From positions 1-64,000 of the forward strand of contig CP179201.1 in assembly GCA_051201605.1 (NCBI GenBank): a stretch of DNA of 64,000 nucleotides. The letters are read 5' to 3'. Position 1 is the stretch's first letter. Each line of letters starts with the position of its first letter. This document shows positions 54,464-61,754 of this stretch, piece after piece. Position numbers and translations under genes: made by a program. Below the pieces are notes generated by a model. That model searched no databases. It saw nothing but the letters and a program-made list of their open reading frames with translations, and had not been told where the DNA came from. This DNA is from CABZJG01 sp902512685. Lineage in GTDB: Bacteria > Pseudomonadota > Alphaproteobacteria > Rhodobacterales > Rhodobacteraceae.

Positions 54464-54916
54464 TTAGAATTTAATAATGACTGACACCACGATAATCACC
54501 AACAAAACCGTTGGCACTTCATTCATCATTCTATAGCGCCGGCCGCTAAGCGTATTCTGACCAGCTTCAAATTCTTTTCTCCGGCAGGCAAGCCAGTGAT
54601 GAAACCAGGTCATTGCCAGCACTGCTATAGCCTTTGTCCAAACCCAATATTGGGACAAATCAACAATCCCGGGTGTCAGCACCAGTAAAATTCCAAAAAC
54701 CCATGTCGCGATCATGGCCGGGTTCATAATAATTCGCAAAAGCTTGTATTCCATAGCTTGAAATGTCTCATCCAAAATATCCCCTGGAACAGATCGTTCT
54801 ACATGATTAACGAATAAACGTGGCAGATAAAATAAACCTGCCATCCAAGATATCGCAGCTAAAATATGAAAAACTATTGGCCAAGGATAAATAAATATCA
54901 AAATATCACTCATCAT
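54464..54916 (-). CDS. hemJ: Protoporphyrinogen IX oxidase HemJ
   Basis: HemJ is an oxygen-independent inner-membrane enzyme that makes protoporphyrin IX in many alphaproteobacteria. It is 150 aa with four hydrophobic segments. The conserved N-terminal histidine is in IVFHILAAISWMAGLFYLPRLF (here split by the first helix), and YRMMNEVPT near the C-terminus is typical. It is the first gene to the left of the predicted origin. Confidence 0.92.
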   Translation of the reverse strand: MMSDILIFIYPWPIVFHILAAISWMAGLFYLPRLFVNHVERSVPGDILDETFQAMEYKLLRIIMNPAMIATWVFGILLVLTPGIVDLSQYWVWTKAIAVLAMTWFHHWLACRRKEFEAGQNTLSGRRYRMMNEVPTVLLVIIVVSVIIKF

Positions 54917-55287
54917 GGACCACCCTTTCTTTTGTCTTACTATAAAATAAAATAAATTTAAGAAAGATGATTATTTTGTAGTCATAAGCAAATCTGTGGA
55001 TCAAATTTTATCCATCGCTTTATCCACAGACAAAACTACCAATCTAAAATAGGCCTCATAATTTTTAAGTGGTCAAAACAAAAGCTTATTTAAGAAAGAA
55101 GTGAGTTTAGATAGTTCAGCTCCAGAAACTACAAGTTATTCCGATCAAAAACTTATCCTTATTAACAGGGTACAACTCTACAAAAATATGAGACTTATTT
55201 GCCAGTTGTTTCCTCAGGCAATTAACAATAACTTTTCCACAGAAAAAGGACACGCAGCATGCATAAGTTTTCCACGGATTTATCCCC
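54917..55287. other. Probable chromosomal replication origin (oriC)
   Basis: A 371-base AT-rich gap from which genes diverge on both sides. DnaA boxes: perfect TTATCCACA at 55020-55028; near matches TTTTCCACA (55233-55241), TTTTCCACG (55268-55276), TTATCCCCA (55280-55288), TGATCCACA on the minus strand (54995-55003) and TTATCCATC (55008-55016). The 11 bases TTTAAGAAAGA occur twice (54957-54967, 55089-55099). The most AT-rich part (about 54935-54990) could be the unwinding element. parAB and two parS sites lie within 8 kb, and the neighbours maf-aroE-coaE-dnaQ are the usual flank of oriC in this order. Confidence 0.85.
55020..55028 (+). promoter_or_regulatory. Perfect DnaA box
   Basis: TTATCCACA matches the DnaA-box consensus at all nine positions and lies in the centre-left of the predicted oriC. 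Confidence 0.85.
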
Positions 55288-55887
55288 ATGACCGGTAAAC
55301 TCATCTTGGCATCAGGATCACCCATAAGAGCGAAACTGCTGCAACAATCTGGTATCGACTTTGAAATTGTGACGGCCGCAGTAGATGAAGATATGATGAA
55401 AGCGGCGATGTTATCAGAACAGGCACCGCACCGCGACATTGCAGATAAACTTGCCGAAATTAAAGCCTTAAAGGTCAGCCAGAAAAACCCAGAAAACCTT
55501 GTTTTGGGCTGTGATCAAATCCTAAGTTATGATGGTCAGGTTTTTTCCAAACCGAAAGACCAAAGCGATCTTCGAGAACAGCTTATGGCGCTAAAATCCG
55601 GCACGCATGAATTGTTTTCTGCCGCGGTGATTTGTCAAAATGCCCAGCCAATTTGGCGGTTTATTGGAAAAGCTCGGCTCACCATGCGTGACTTTTCCGA
55701 GACATTTCTGGACAATTATATCGCTGAAAACTGGAAGTTGGTTGAGAATTGCGTCGGAGGATATCAAATAGAGGGCAACGGAATACGACTATTTCATCGG
55801 GTAGAGGGTGACTATTTTAGCGTTCTCGGTATGCCCCTTCTTGAGATAATGAATTTTTTAACCGTGCGTGGGGTGATTAAAAAGTGA
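55288..55887 (+). CDS. maf: Maf-family nucleoside triphosphate pyrophosphatase
   Basis: Maf/YceF proteins hydrolyse non-canonical or modified NTPs (m7GTP, dTTP or UTP, depending on subfamily). It is 199 aa. It begins KLILASGSPIRAKLLQQSGIDFE, with the later VLGCDQILSYDG and CVGGYQIEGNG regions. The ATG at 55288 overlaps the last DnaA-box-like sequence of the origin. Its end overlaps aroE (GTGA). Confidence 0.92.
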   Translation: MTGKLILASGSPIRAKLLQQSGIDFEIVTAAVDEDMMKAAMLSEQAPHRDIADKLAEIKALKVSQKNPENLVLGCDQILSYDGQVFSKPKDQSDLREQLMALKSGTHELFSAAVICQNAQPIWRFIGKARLTMRDFSETFLDNYIAENWKLVENCVGGYQIEGNGIRLFHRVEGDYFSVLGMPLLEIMNFLTVRGVIKK

Positions 55888-56717
55888 CTTTAGAAAGAAT
55901 TCCACTCGTTGCAGTATTGGGAACACCGGTTGCACACTCAAAATCTCCCCTTTTACATGGGTTCTGGTTGAAAAAGTTTGGAATTACTGGCCATTATATT
56001 CCGGTTGATGTGAAGAGCATTGATCTTGAGACAGTTCTTCACAACATGCCTAAAATGGGATTTTTCGGTGCCAATGTAACATTGCCGCACAAAGAAAAAA
56101 TACTGTCCATAGCAGATCAAATCTCGGATAGGGCTGCCTTAATTGGGGCCGCAAATACGCTTGTATTTCAGCCAGACGGGAAAATATACGCTGATAACAC
56201 TGATGGATATGGGTTTATCGAAAACATCCGTCAGCAAGCCCCAAACTGGCAGGCCAAAGATGGACCTGCTTTGGTTTTGGGTGCTGGCGGCGCCGCGCGC
56301 GCGGTTGTTTCTGCTTTGATCGAAGCGGGCGCGCCAGAAGTATGTATTTCAAATAGAACACGATCTCGAGCTGATCAAATAAAGTCAGATTTTGGCGGCC
56401 GTGTCAGCGTGGTGGAATGGGTCAAAGCCCCTACTGAAATTGAACATGCACATACGTTGGTTAATACAACCTCTTTGGGCATGACTGGAAAACCCGCGCT
56501 GAATCTTTCCTTGGACGGATTAAAACCTGAAACACTGGTGACAGATATTGTCTACACACCGATAGATACAAAGTTTATAAAATCCGCCCGTTCCAAAGGA
56601 TGCATAGCGGTTGACGGCTTAGGCATGTTAATCCACCAGGCGATACCGGGCTTCGAACGCTGGTTCGGCCAAAAACCGGTTGTTGATCAGGAAATTCGCG
56701 ATATTTTACTCTCATGA
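55884..56717 (+). CDS. aroE: Shikimate dehydrogenase
   Basis: AroE reduces 3-dehydroshikimate to shikimate with NADPH in aromatic amino-acid synthesis. It is 277 aa with a GTG start overlapping the maf stop. It shows LGTPVAHSKSPLLHGFWL, the catalytic Lys/Asp regions NVTLPHKEKI and NTDGYGF, and the nucleotide loop VLGAGGAARAVV. It overlaps coaE by 4 bases. Confidence 0.96.
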   Translation: MTLERIPLVAVLGTPVAHSKSPLLHGFWLKKFGITGHYIPVDVKSIDLETVLHNMPKMGFFGANVTLPHKEKILSIADQISDRAALIGAANTLVFQPDGKIYADNTDGYGFIENIRQQAPNWQAKDGPALVLGAGGAARAVVSALIEAGAPEVCISNRTRSRADQIKSDFGGRVSVVEWVKAPTEIEHAHTLVNTTSLGMTGKPALNLSLDGLKPETLVTDIVYTPIDTKFIKSARSKGCIAVDGLGMLIHQAIPGFERWFGQKPVVDQEIRDILLS

Positions 56718-57307
56718 GTTTTAAGTTGGGGCTAACAGGGTCCATCGGCATGGGCAAAAGCACCACAGCAGGACTTTTTAAAAAAGCCGGCTGTGCAATT
56801 TGGGATGCGGATGCAGCGGTCCACCGACTTTATGCTAAGGGCGGAGGCGCCGTGGAATCAATCCGCTCTTTATTCCCTGAAGCCATCGTTAACGAAGAGG
56901 TTTCGCGCAGTGCGCTGAAAGAAGAGCTTGCAAAATCCCCATCTGGGTTTGAACAGCTAGAGAAAATTGTTCATCCGTTTGTTGCGAAAGATCGGGCCGA
57001 GTTTATCAATAAAGAAGCGGGCAGTATTTTGGTCTTTGACATCCCGTTGCTGTTTGAAACAGGCGGTCATACATTAATGGACGCTGTTGTGTGTGTATCC
57101 ATCAGCGCGGCAAAGCAAAAACAAAGGGTGCTTGAGCGCAAAACCATGACCTCTGATCAGTTTGAACAAATTCTGGCGCGGCAAATGCCAATCAAAGAAA
57201 AATTGCAAAAGGCTGACTATGTCGTGACCACCGACACATTGGACCATGCCGAACAACAGGTGCAAATAATAATTCAAGATATAAGGGAAAACCGGTTAAA
57301 TGCGTGA
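56714..57307 (+). CDS. coaE: Dephospho-CoA kinase
   Basis: CoaE phosphorylates dephospho-CoA in the last step of coenzyme A synthesis. It is 197 aa. The P-loop GSIGMGKSTT is near residue 9, followed by WDADAAVHRLY and VFDIPLLFETGG. It is coupled to aroE (ATGA) and overlaps dnaQ by 8 bases. Confidence 0.96.
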   Translation: MSFKLGLTGSIGMGKSTTAGLFKKAGCAIWDADAAVHRLYAKGGGAVESIRSLFPEAIVNEEVSRSALKEELAKSPSGFEQLEKIVHPFVAKDRAEFINKEAGSILVFDIPLLFETGGHTLMDAVVCVSISAAKQKQRVLERKTMTSDQFEQILARQMPIKEKLQKADYVVTTDTLDHAEQQVQIIIQDIRENRLNA

Positions 57308-58004
57308 AGTTGTACTCGATACCGAAACGACAGGCCTTGATCCGGAACAAGGTGATCGCATTGTTGAAATCGGGGCGGTGGAATTAAAAAACCATCTTCC
57401 AACAGGTAAAACCTATCACCAATACATAAACCCAAAGCGCGCTATGCCAGCAGAGGCTTTTGCCGTGCATGGATTGGAGGATGATTTTTTACGGGATAAA
57501 CCGGTCTTTTCCGAGATTGTAGATGGGTTTTTGAATTTTGTCGGTGATGCCAAGCTGATTATTCACAACGCATCTTTTGATATGAAATTTATCAACGCAG
57601 AGCTTCGCTGGGCCGAGCGCACCCAACTGCCAAAGGATCAGGCCCTGGACACATTGGTGATCGCGCGGCGGAAGTACCCCGGATCACCTGCCTCGCTTGA
57701 TGCTTTATGCAGACGATTCGGCATCAACAGCTTTGATCGAACGCTACACGGAGCGCTTCTTGATTCGGAAATCTTAGCGCAGGTTTATCTTGAACTTATC
57801 GGTGGACGTCAGCCGGACTTTGGACTGTCTCAAAACTCTATCGACGTTAAAAAAGCATCTCAAGACCGCTCGGATACAAGCCCTGTTTTGAAAAGACCAG
57901 CAGCTTTGAAAAGCCGCTTAACCGACCAAGAAAAGGCAAGCCATTCAGAATTCGTCGATGCTTTGGGGCCAGACGCGCTTTGGCGTAAAGGTATCAAAGC
58001 CTAA
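57300..58004 (+). CDS. dnaQ: DNA polymerase III epsilon subunit (proofreading exonuclease)
   Basis: The 3'-5' proofreading exonuclease of the replicase. It is 234 aa. ExoI motif DTETTGLD begins near residue 7, ExoII is IHNASFDMKFINAEL, and ExoIII is HGALLDSEILAQVY. The C-terminal linker carries a short segment for polymerase binding. It is the last gene of the rightward origin-proximal run. The 16 bases to secB contain TAAGCC/GGCTTA, a hairpin overlapping both stop codons. Confidence 0.95.
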   Translation: MREVVLDTETTGLDPEQGDRIVEIGAVELKNHLPTGKTYHQYINPKRAMPAEAFAVHGLEDDFLRDKPVFSEIVDGFLNFVGDAKLIIHNASFDMKFINAELRWAERTQLPKDQALDTLVIARRKYPGSPASLDALCRRFGINSFDRTLHGALLDSEILAQVYLELIGGRQPDFGLSQNSIDVKKASQDRSDTSPVLKRPAALKSRLTDQEKASHSEFVDALGPDALWRKGIKA

Positions 58005-58020
58005 GCCCATGGGCGCCGGC

Positions 58021-58512
58021 TTAATTCACCGGCTTGTCGTCTTTATCTTTTTCCGCTTGCGCGCGGCGCCGCTCTATTTCGTTTTTGTACAGCGATAGAA
58101 AATCTATAGTTTCCAAATTCAACGGTGGGAAACCGCCATCGCGTGTAATGTCGCTAACGATGCGGCGTAAAAATGGAAACAGCATGCGCGGGCATTCAAT
58201 AAGCAAATAAGGGTGCAATTGATCCTCTGGGACACCAGACACCTGAAAAATTCCGCCGTATTCGATTTCAAGTAAAAACAGCTGATCTTTGCTTTCCTTG
58301 GATTTAGAATCGACCCGCAGTTTAATAACCAGTTCGTACTGGCCTTCAGTACCACGTTTTTTTGCATCAAGATTAACCCCAACTTGCACGTCTGGCGCCA
58401 CTTCGCCGCCCACACCCTTTTGGGCAAGGATATTTTCAAACGACATATCGCGGATATATTGTGCTAAAACGCTCATCGTTGGCTGTGTAGGCTGAGTGGT
58501 CTCTTCGGCCAT
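58021..58512 (-). CDS. secB: Protein-export chaperone SecB
   Basis: SecB keeps preproteins unfolded and hands them to SecA. It is 163 aa and acidic. It has the N-terminal LAQYIRDMSFENI, the central GGIFQVSGVPEDQLHPYLLIECPRML in shortened form, and PPLNLETIDFLSLY. It converges with dnaQ and shares a neighbourhood with fxsA, timA and smr. Confidence 0.96.
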   Translation of the reverse strand: MAEETTQPTQPTMSVLAQYIRDMSFENILAQKGVGGEVAPDVQVGVNLDAKKRGTEGQYELVIKLRVDSKSKESKDQLFLLEIEYGGIFQVSGVPEDQLHPYLLIECPRMLFPFLRRIVSDITRDGGFPPLNLETIDFLSLYKNEIERRRAQAEKDKDDKPVN

Positions 58513-58569
58513 TTCAGGCTCCTTTTAATACCAGAATTTGGCGCTATCTATCAGGTTGCAAGAAAATGC

Positions 58570-59034
58570 TCAATCCTTGCTCTCGGTGTCCTCATAGAAC
58601 TCACCCTCGATAATCCCACCGGAAGAGCTTTGCTTATTGTATTTTGTGCTATTGGGATGAACAAACCCTGCCCTGCCATTTGAACCCACTGTTATGCGCG
58701 CCCGCAGATAGTCAAATGCAAAGTCCCTGAATCTGGGAACCAAAAGCAAAAATCCAAAACCATCGGTGAAAAAACCGGGCGTTAGCAATAAGGCCCCGGC
58801 AAATAATATCATCGCGCCATGGGCCAGCTGCTGGGTTGGGTTTTGAAAATTATCTACTTGGTTCTTAAGCGAAGAAAGCGTTGCAAGACCTTGACTGCGC
58901 ACAAGCCATGTTCCCAGCGCCGCTGTTAATATCACAATCAATAAGGTCGGGAAAATCCCGATGGATCCCCCGATTTGAATAAAAAGAGCAATTTCAATTA
59001 TCGGCACAGCGACAAATAAAATGAATAACCACAT
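58570..59034 (-). CDS. fxsA: FxsA-family membrane protein
   Basis: A 154-aa inner-membrane protein with hydrophobic segments at about residues 1-45 and 72-95. The signature LFVAVPIIEIALFIQIG and LLTPGFFTDGFGFLLLVP are those of FxsA, named for suppressing exclusion of phage T7 in E. coli F+ cells. Its normal role is unknown. Confidence 0.92.
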   Translation of the reverse strand: MWLFILFVAVPIIEIALFIQIGGSIGIFPTLLIVILTAALGTWLVRSQGLATLSSLKNQVDNFQNPTQQLAHGAMILFAGALLLTPGFFTDGFGFLLLVPRFRDFAFDYLRARITVGSNGRAGFVHPNSTKYNKQSSSGGIIEGEFYEDTESKD

Positions 59035-59136
59035 AAGAAAACGCTCCTAAGATCAGAGGGGTTGTGGACTTGTTGTCTTGTGTCCCCTACATAAGGGACA
59101 ACTCTGTGAATTTCCATAGGTGGGCAAGAGGTCTTA

Positions 59137-59790
59137 ATGAATCCTATGATGATAGAAATAATAGTTTTGGCAGGCATTGCTGTCTTTTTAGTGCTGCGTT
59201 TGAGAAGTGTTTTGGGAACACGCGAAGGGTTTGAAAAGCCCCGGACCAACGACGCTCAATCCGAAAAATCACCAGAATTAAAGGTGATTGAAGGCGGCCC
59301 TGATGCCGATATCACCGATCATGTTCCGGCTGGCTCTGCCCTAGCGGAAAAACTGGTCGAGATCAAAAATGTAGACCCCGATTTTTCGGTCACTGAATTT
59401 TTGACCGGTGCGCGCGGGGCTTATGAAATGATCTTAATGGCTTTTGAGCGTGGCGAGATGGAAGATATCCGGCCGCTTTTATCGCCTGAGGTTGCAGAAA
59501 CCTTTGACGAAGTTATCAAAAACCGTAATGCACAAGGGCTTACAATTGAGGCGGAGTTTGTTGGAATTCGCGAATTAAAGCTGAGCAACGTGTATTTTGA
59601 CAAGGCAACAGATATCGCGGACATTTCTGTTTCGATGACAGCGGAATTAATATCGGTTGTGAAAAATGCCGAAGGTGATGTTGTCGAAGGTGATGCAAAA
59701 AAGATCAAACGGCAAAAGGATATCTGGACATTTTCAAAAGATATGGGGCTTCAGGATCCAAACTGGCAGCTGGTGGCTACCGGCGAATAG
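59137..59790 (+). CDS. Tim44-like inner-membrane protein (TimA)
   Basis: A 217-aa protein with one N-terminal membrane anchor (residues about 4-22, IEIIVLAGIAVFLVLRL), a charged linker and a C-terminal Tim44/NTF2-like domain from about residue 75. Homologues are related to mitochondrial Tim44 of the import motor and occur next to secB and fxsA in alphaproteobacteria. The bacterial function is not settled. Confidence 0.88.
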   Translation: MNPMMIEIIVLAGIAVFLVLRLRSVLGTREGFEKPRTNDAQSEKSPELKVIEGGPDADITDHVPAGSALAEKLVEIKNVDPDFSVTEFLTGARGAYEMILMAFERGEMEDIRPLLSPEVAETFDEVIKNRNAQGLTIEAEFVGIRELKLSNVYFDKATDIADISVSMTAELISVVKNAEGDVVEGDAKKIKRQKDIWTFSKDMGLQDPNWQLVATGE

Positions 59791-59933
59791 CCATCTGATC
59801 GCATAGATTAAATTCGCGTGAAAAACGGACTTTTTCCTCAAACAGATGCGGCTTTGCCGAAAGCACCTAGAAAAGCTGCGTTTTTATTGGGAAGATAACG
59901 AAACGCAACTGTCGATAGGTTCGGGCAACAGCA

Positions 59934-60530
59934 ATGAGCAGACGAAAGCTAAAACCTGAAGAAAAAGAACTTTGGCAACAGGTTGCGCAAACCGCCACAC
60001 CACTTTTTGGAGCGCAAACCCGGCCTTTGACAGCCGAGAAAAAATTCATAAAAAAACCACCAAAGACGCCCCAATTACCGCGCATAACTCCGTTTGAAAT
60101 CGGATCCCAAACAACCGACACACGGCCCACGTTTGATCTAAAACCAGAGCTGCACAGGTCGCTTGAAATGTCGCGCGTCCAAATGGACAAGCGCGCCTTT
60201 GAAAAACTTAAGCGCGGCAAGATGAAGCCAGAGGCCACGATCGATCTTCATGGCTTAACGCTCGGGCAGGCACAGCCAGCTTTGGTTCAGTTTATTCTTG
60301 CTGCATCAACATCCGGAAAGCGATTGGTTTTGGTCATCACCGGAAAAGGCAAAGCCGCAGAGGATTATGGTCCTATCCCGAGGCAAAAAGGCATTTTACG
60401 TCACCACGTTCCCCGCTGGCTTGGTATGGCACCCTTGGCGCCCTTTGTGCTTCAGGTTTCTGCGGCCCATATCAAACACGGCGGCGGCGGGGCCTATTAC
60501 GTTTATCTCAAGCGCAAGAAACCAAGTTAG
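59934..60530 (+). CDS. Smr-domain protein
   Basis: A 198-aa protein with a basic, Pro/Lys-rich N-terminal half. A C-terminal Smr domain runs from about residue 98 (TIDLHGLTLGQAQPAL) with LVLVITGKGKAAED and the closing GGGGAYYVYLKR. Smr domains bind nucleic acid and some are nucleases. In relatives a lytic transglycosylase gene (mltA) usually lies between timA and this gene; here only 143 non-coding bases are present. The ribosome site is weak. Confidence 0.88.
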   Translation: MSRRKLKPEEKELWQQVAQTATPLFGAQTRPLTAEKKFIKKPPKTPQLPRITPFEIGSQTTDTRPTFDLKPELHRSLEMSRVQMDKRAFEKLKRGKMKPEATIDLHGLTLGQAQPALVQFILAASTSGKRLVLVITGKGKAAEDYGPIPRQKGILRHHVPRWLGMAPLAPFVLQVSAAHIKHGGGGAYYVYLKRKKPS

Positions 60531-60602
60531 ATTTGTAAATATTACTTGCACCGGTTTTTCAGCCGATCAAAAAATTTGGCCAAAAAACCTCAAACTTCAT
60601 CA

Positions 60603-60636
60603 TTGATTGAAAAAAGAACTACGCCTAAGGTTTGAG
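60603..60636 (+). promoter_or_regulatory. Candidate promoter and operator of the coxG-coxS-coxL group
   Basis: TTGATT (60603-60608) and TAAGGT (60626-60631) are 17 bases apart. CTCAAAC (60589-60595) and GTTTGAG (60630-60636) form an inverted repeat whose right arm overlaps the -10 end, a layout suited to a repressor. Confidence 0.4.
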
Positions 60637-60688
60637 AGCACTTAATTCTAGATTATTCCAAAAACCCTAAAGTTTGTGGAGTATAAAA

Positions 60689-61198
60689 ATGAAAATGACC
60701 GGTAGCAAGCAGATCACCGCTAGCAACGAAAAGGTTTGGCAAGCCATCCTTTCGGCTGAGGTATTGCAGCGCTGTGTCCCGGGTTGCCAAGAGATGTCGG
60801 GTTCGGCGTCAGAAGGGTTCGAAGCGACAGTTGTCCAAAAAGTCGGACCTGTCAAAGCCACCTTTAAGGGTCAGGTCACATTATCAGAAATGGTGCAACG
60901 ACAGGGCCTAAAGCTGTCGGGACAAGGCAAGGGCGGCGCGGCCGGCTTTGCCAAAGGCTCGGCAACGGTGACTTTGACAAGCACCGACGGCATCACGATT
61001 TTAAGCTATGATGTCGAGGCCAAAGTTGGCGGAAAGCTGGCCCAGTTGGGAAGCCGGATCATTGACGGATTCGCCAAAAAAATGGCGGATCAGTTCTTTG
61101 AACGTTTTCGCGATGCAGTCGAAAATCCAGAAGATCAATCCACCAACGAAACTACAGAAGACGACAAAAAAAGTTGGCTCGCTAAACTGACCGGCTAA
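60689..61198 (+). CDS. CoxG-like SRPBCC protein (carbon monoxide dehydrogenase subunit G family)
   Basis: A 169-aa protein of the CoxG family (START/SRPBCC fold), beginning MKMTGSKQITASNEKVWQAI with the conserved CVPGCQEMSG and the later YDVEAKVGGKLAQLGSRII. In Oligotropha CoxG is linked to membrane attachment of CO dehydrogenase. The ATG at 60689 follows a GGAG ribosome site; a TTG at 60674 is an alternative. It stands directly before coxS. Confidence 0.88.
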   Translation: MKMTGSKQITASNEKVWQAILSAEVLQRCVPGCQEMSGSASEGFEATVVQKVGPVKATFKGQVTLSEMVQRQGLKLSGQGKGGAAGFAKGSATVTLTSTDGITILSYDVEAKVGGKLAQLGSRIIDGFAKKMADQFFERFRDAVENPEDQSTNETTEDDKKSWLAKLTG

Positions 61199-61223
61199 AA
61201 ATATAAATAACGGGAGTAAATTA

Positions 61224-61709
61224 ATGACAAAATTATCGATGACGGTGAACGGCAAACCGGTCTCAGGAAATGTCGAAGGGCGCACCCTTTTGGTTGATTT
61301 CCTAAGACAGGACTTGCATCTAACCGGTACTCATGTGGGCTGTGATACCAGCCAATGCGGTGCTTGCACTGTGCATGTTAATGGTGTTGCGGTTAAATCC
61401 TGCACCATGCTCGCGGCTGAAGCGGACGGCGCAGATGTTGCAACAATCGAAGGTCAGGCCAACGCAGACGGATCGCTTAATGTGATCCAGCAGGCATTTC
61501 AAGACCACCACGGACTTCAATGCGGATTTTGCACTCCCGGAATGGTTATGGCGACAGCGGATCTGTTGAAAAACAATCCCACACCAAACGAGGCCGATGT
61601 GCGACACCATTTAGATGGAAACATTTGTCGCTGCACTGGGTATCACAACATTGTCAAAGCGGTATTGGCCGCTTCAGGGCAAGACGTAGATGCGGTTGCA
61701 GCCGAATAA
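61224..61709 (+). CDS. coxS: Molybdenum hydroxylase iron-sulfur subunit (CoxS-like)
   Basis: A 161-aa protein carrying two [2Fe-2S] clusters. The N-terminal plant-ferredoxin type has CDTSQCGACTVHVNG plus a later cysteine, and the C-terminal type has CGFCTPGM and CRCTGYHNIV. It passes electrons from the molybdenum centre to FAD. It lies between coxG and coxL, the S-L order typical of form II clusters. The ribosome site is GGGAG. Confidence 0.93.
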   Translation: MTKLSMTVNGKPVSGNVEGRTLLVDFLRQDLHLTGTHVGCDTSQCGACTVHVNGVAVKSCTMLAAEADGADVATIEGQANADGSLNVIQQAFQDHHGLQCGFCTPGMVMATADLLKNNPTPNEADVRHHLDGNICRCTGYHNIVKAVLAASGQDVDAVAAE

Positions 61710-61754
61710 TATTCACTGAATTTTACCCAGCTTTCAAAGCAAGGAGAAATAAAT

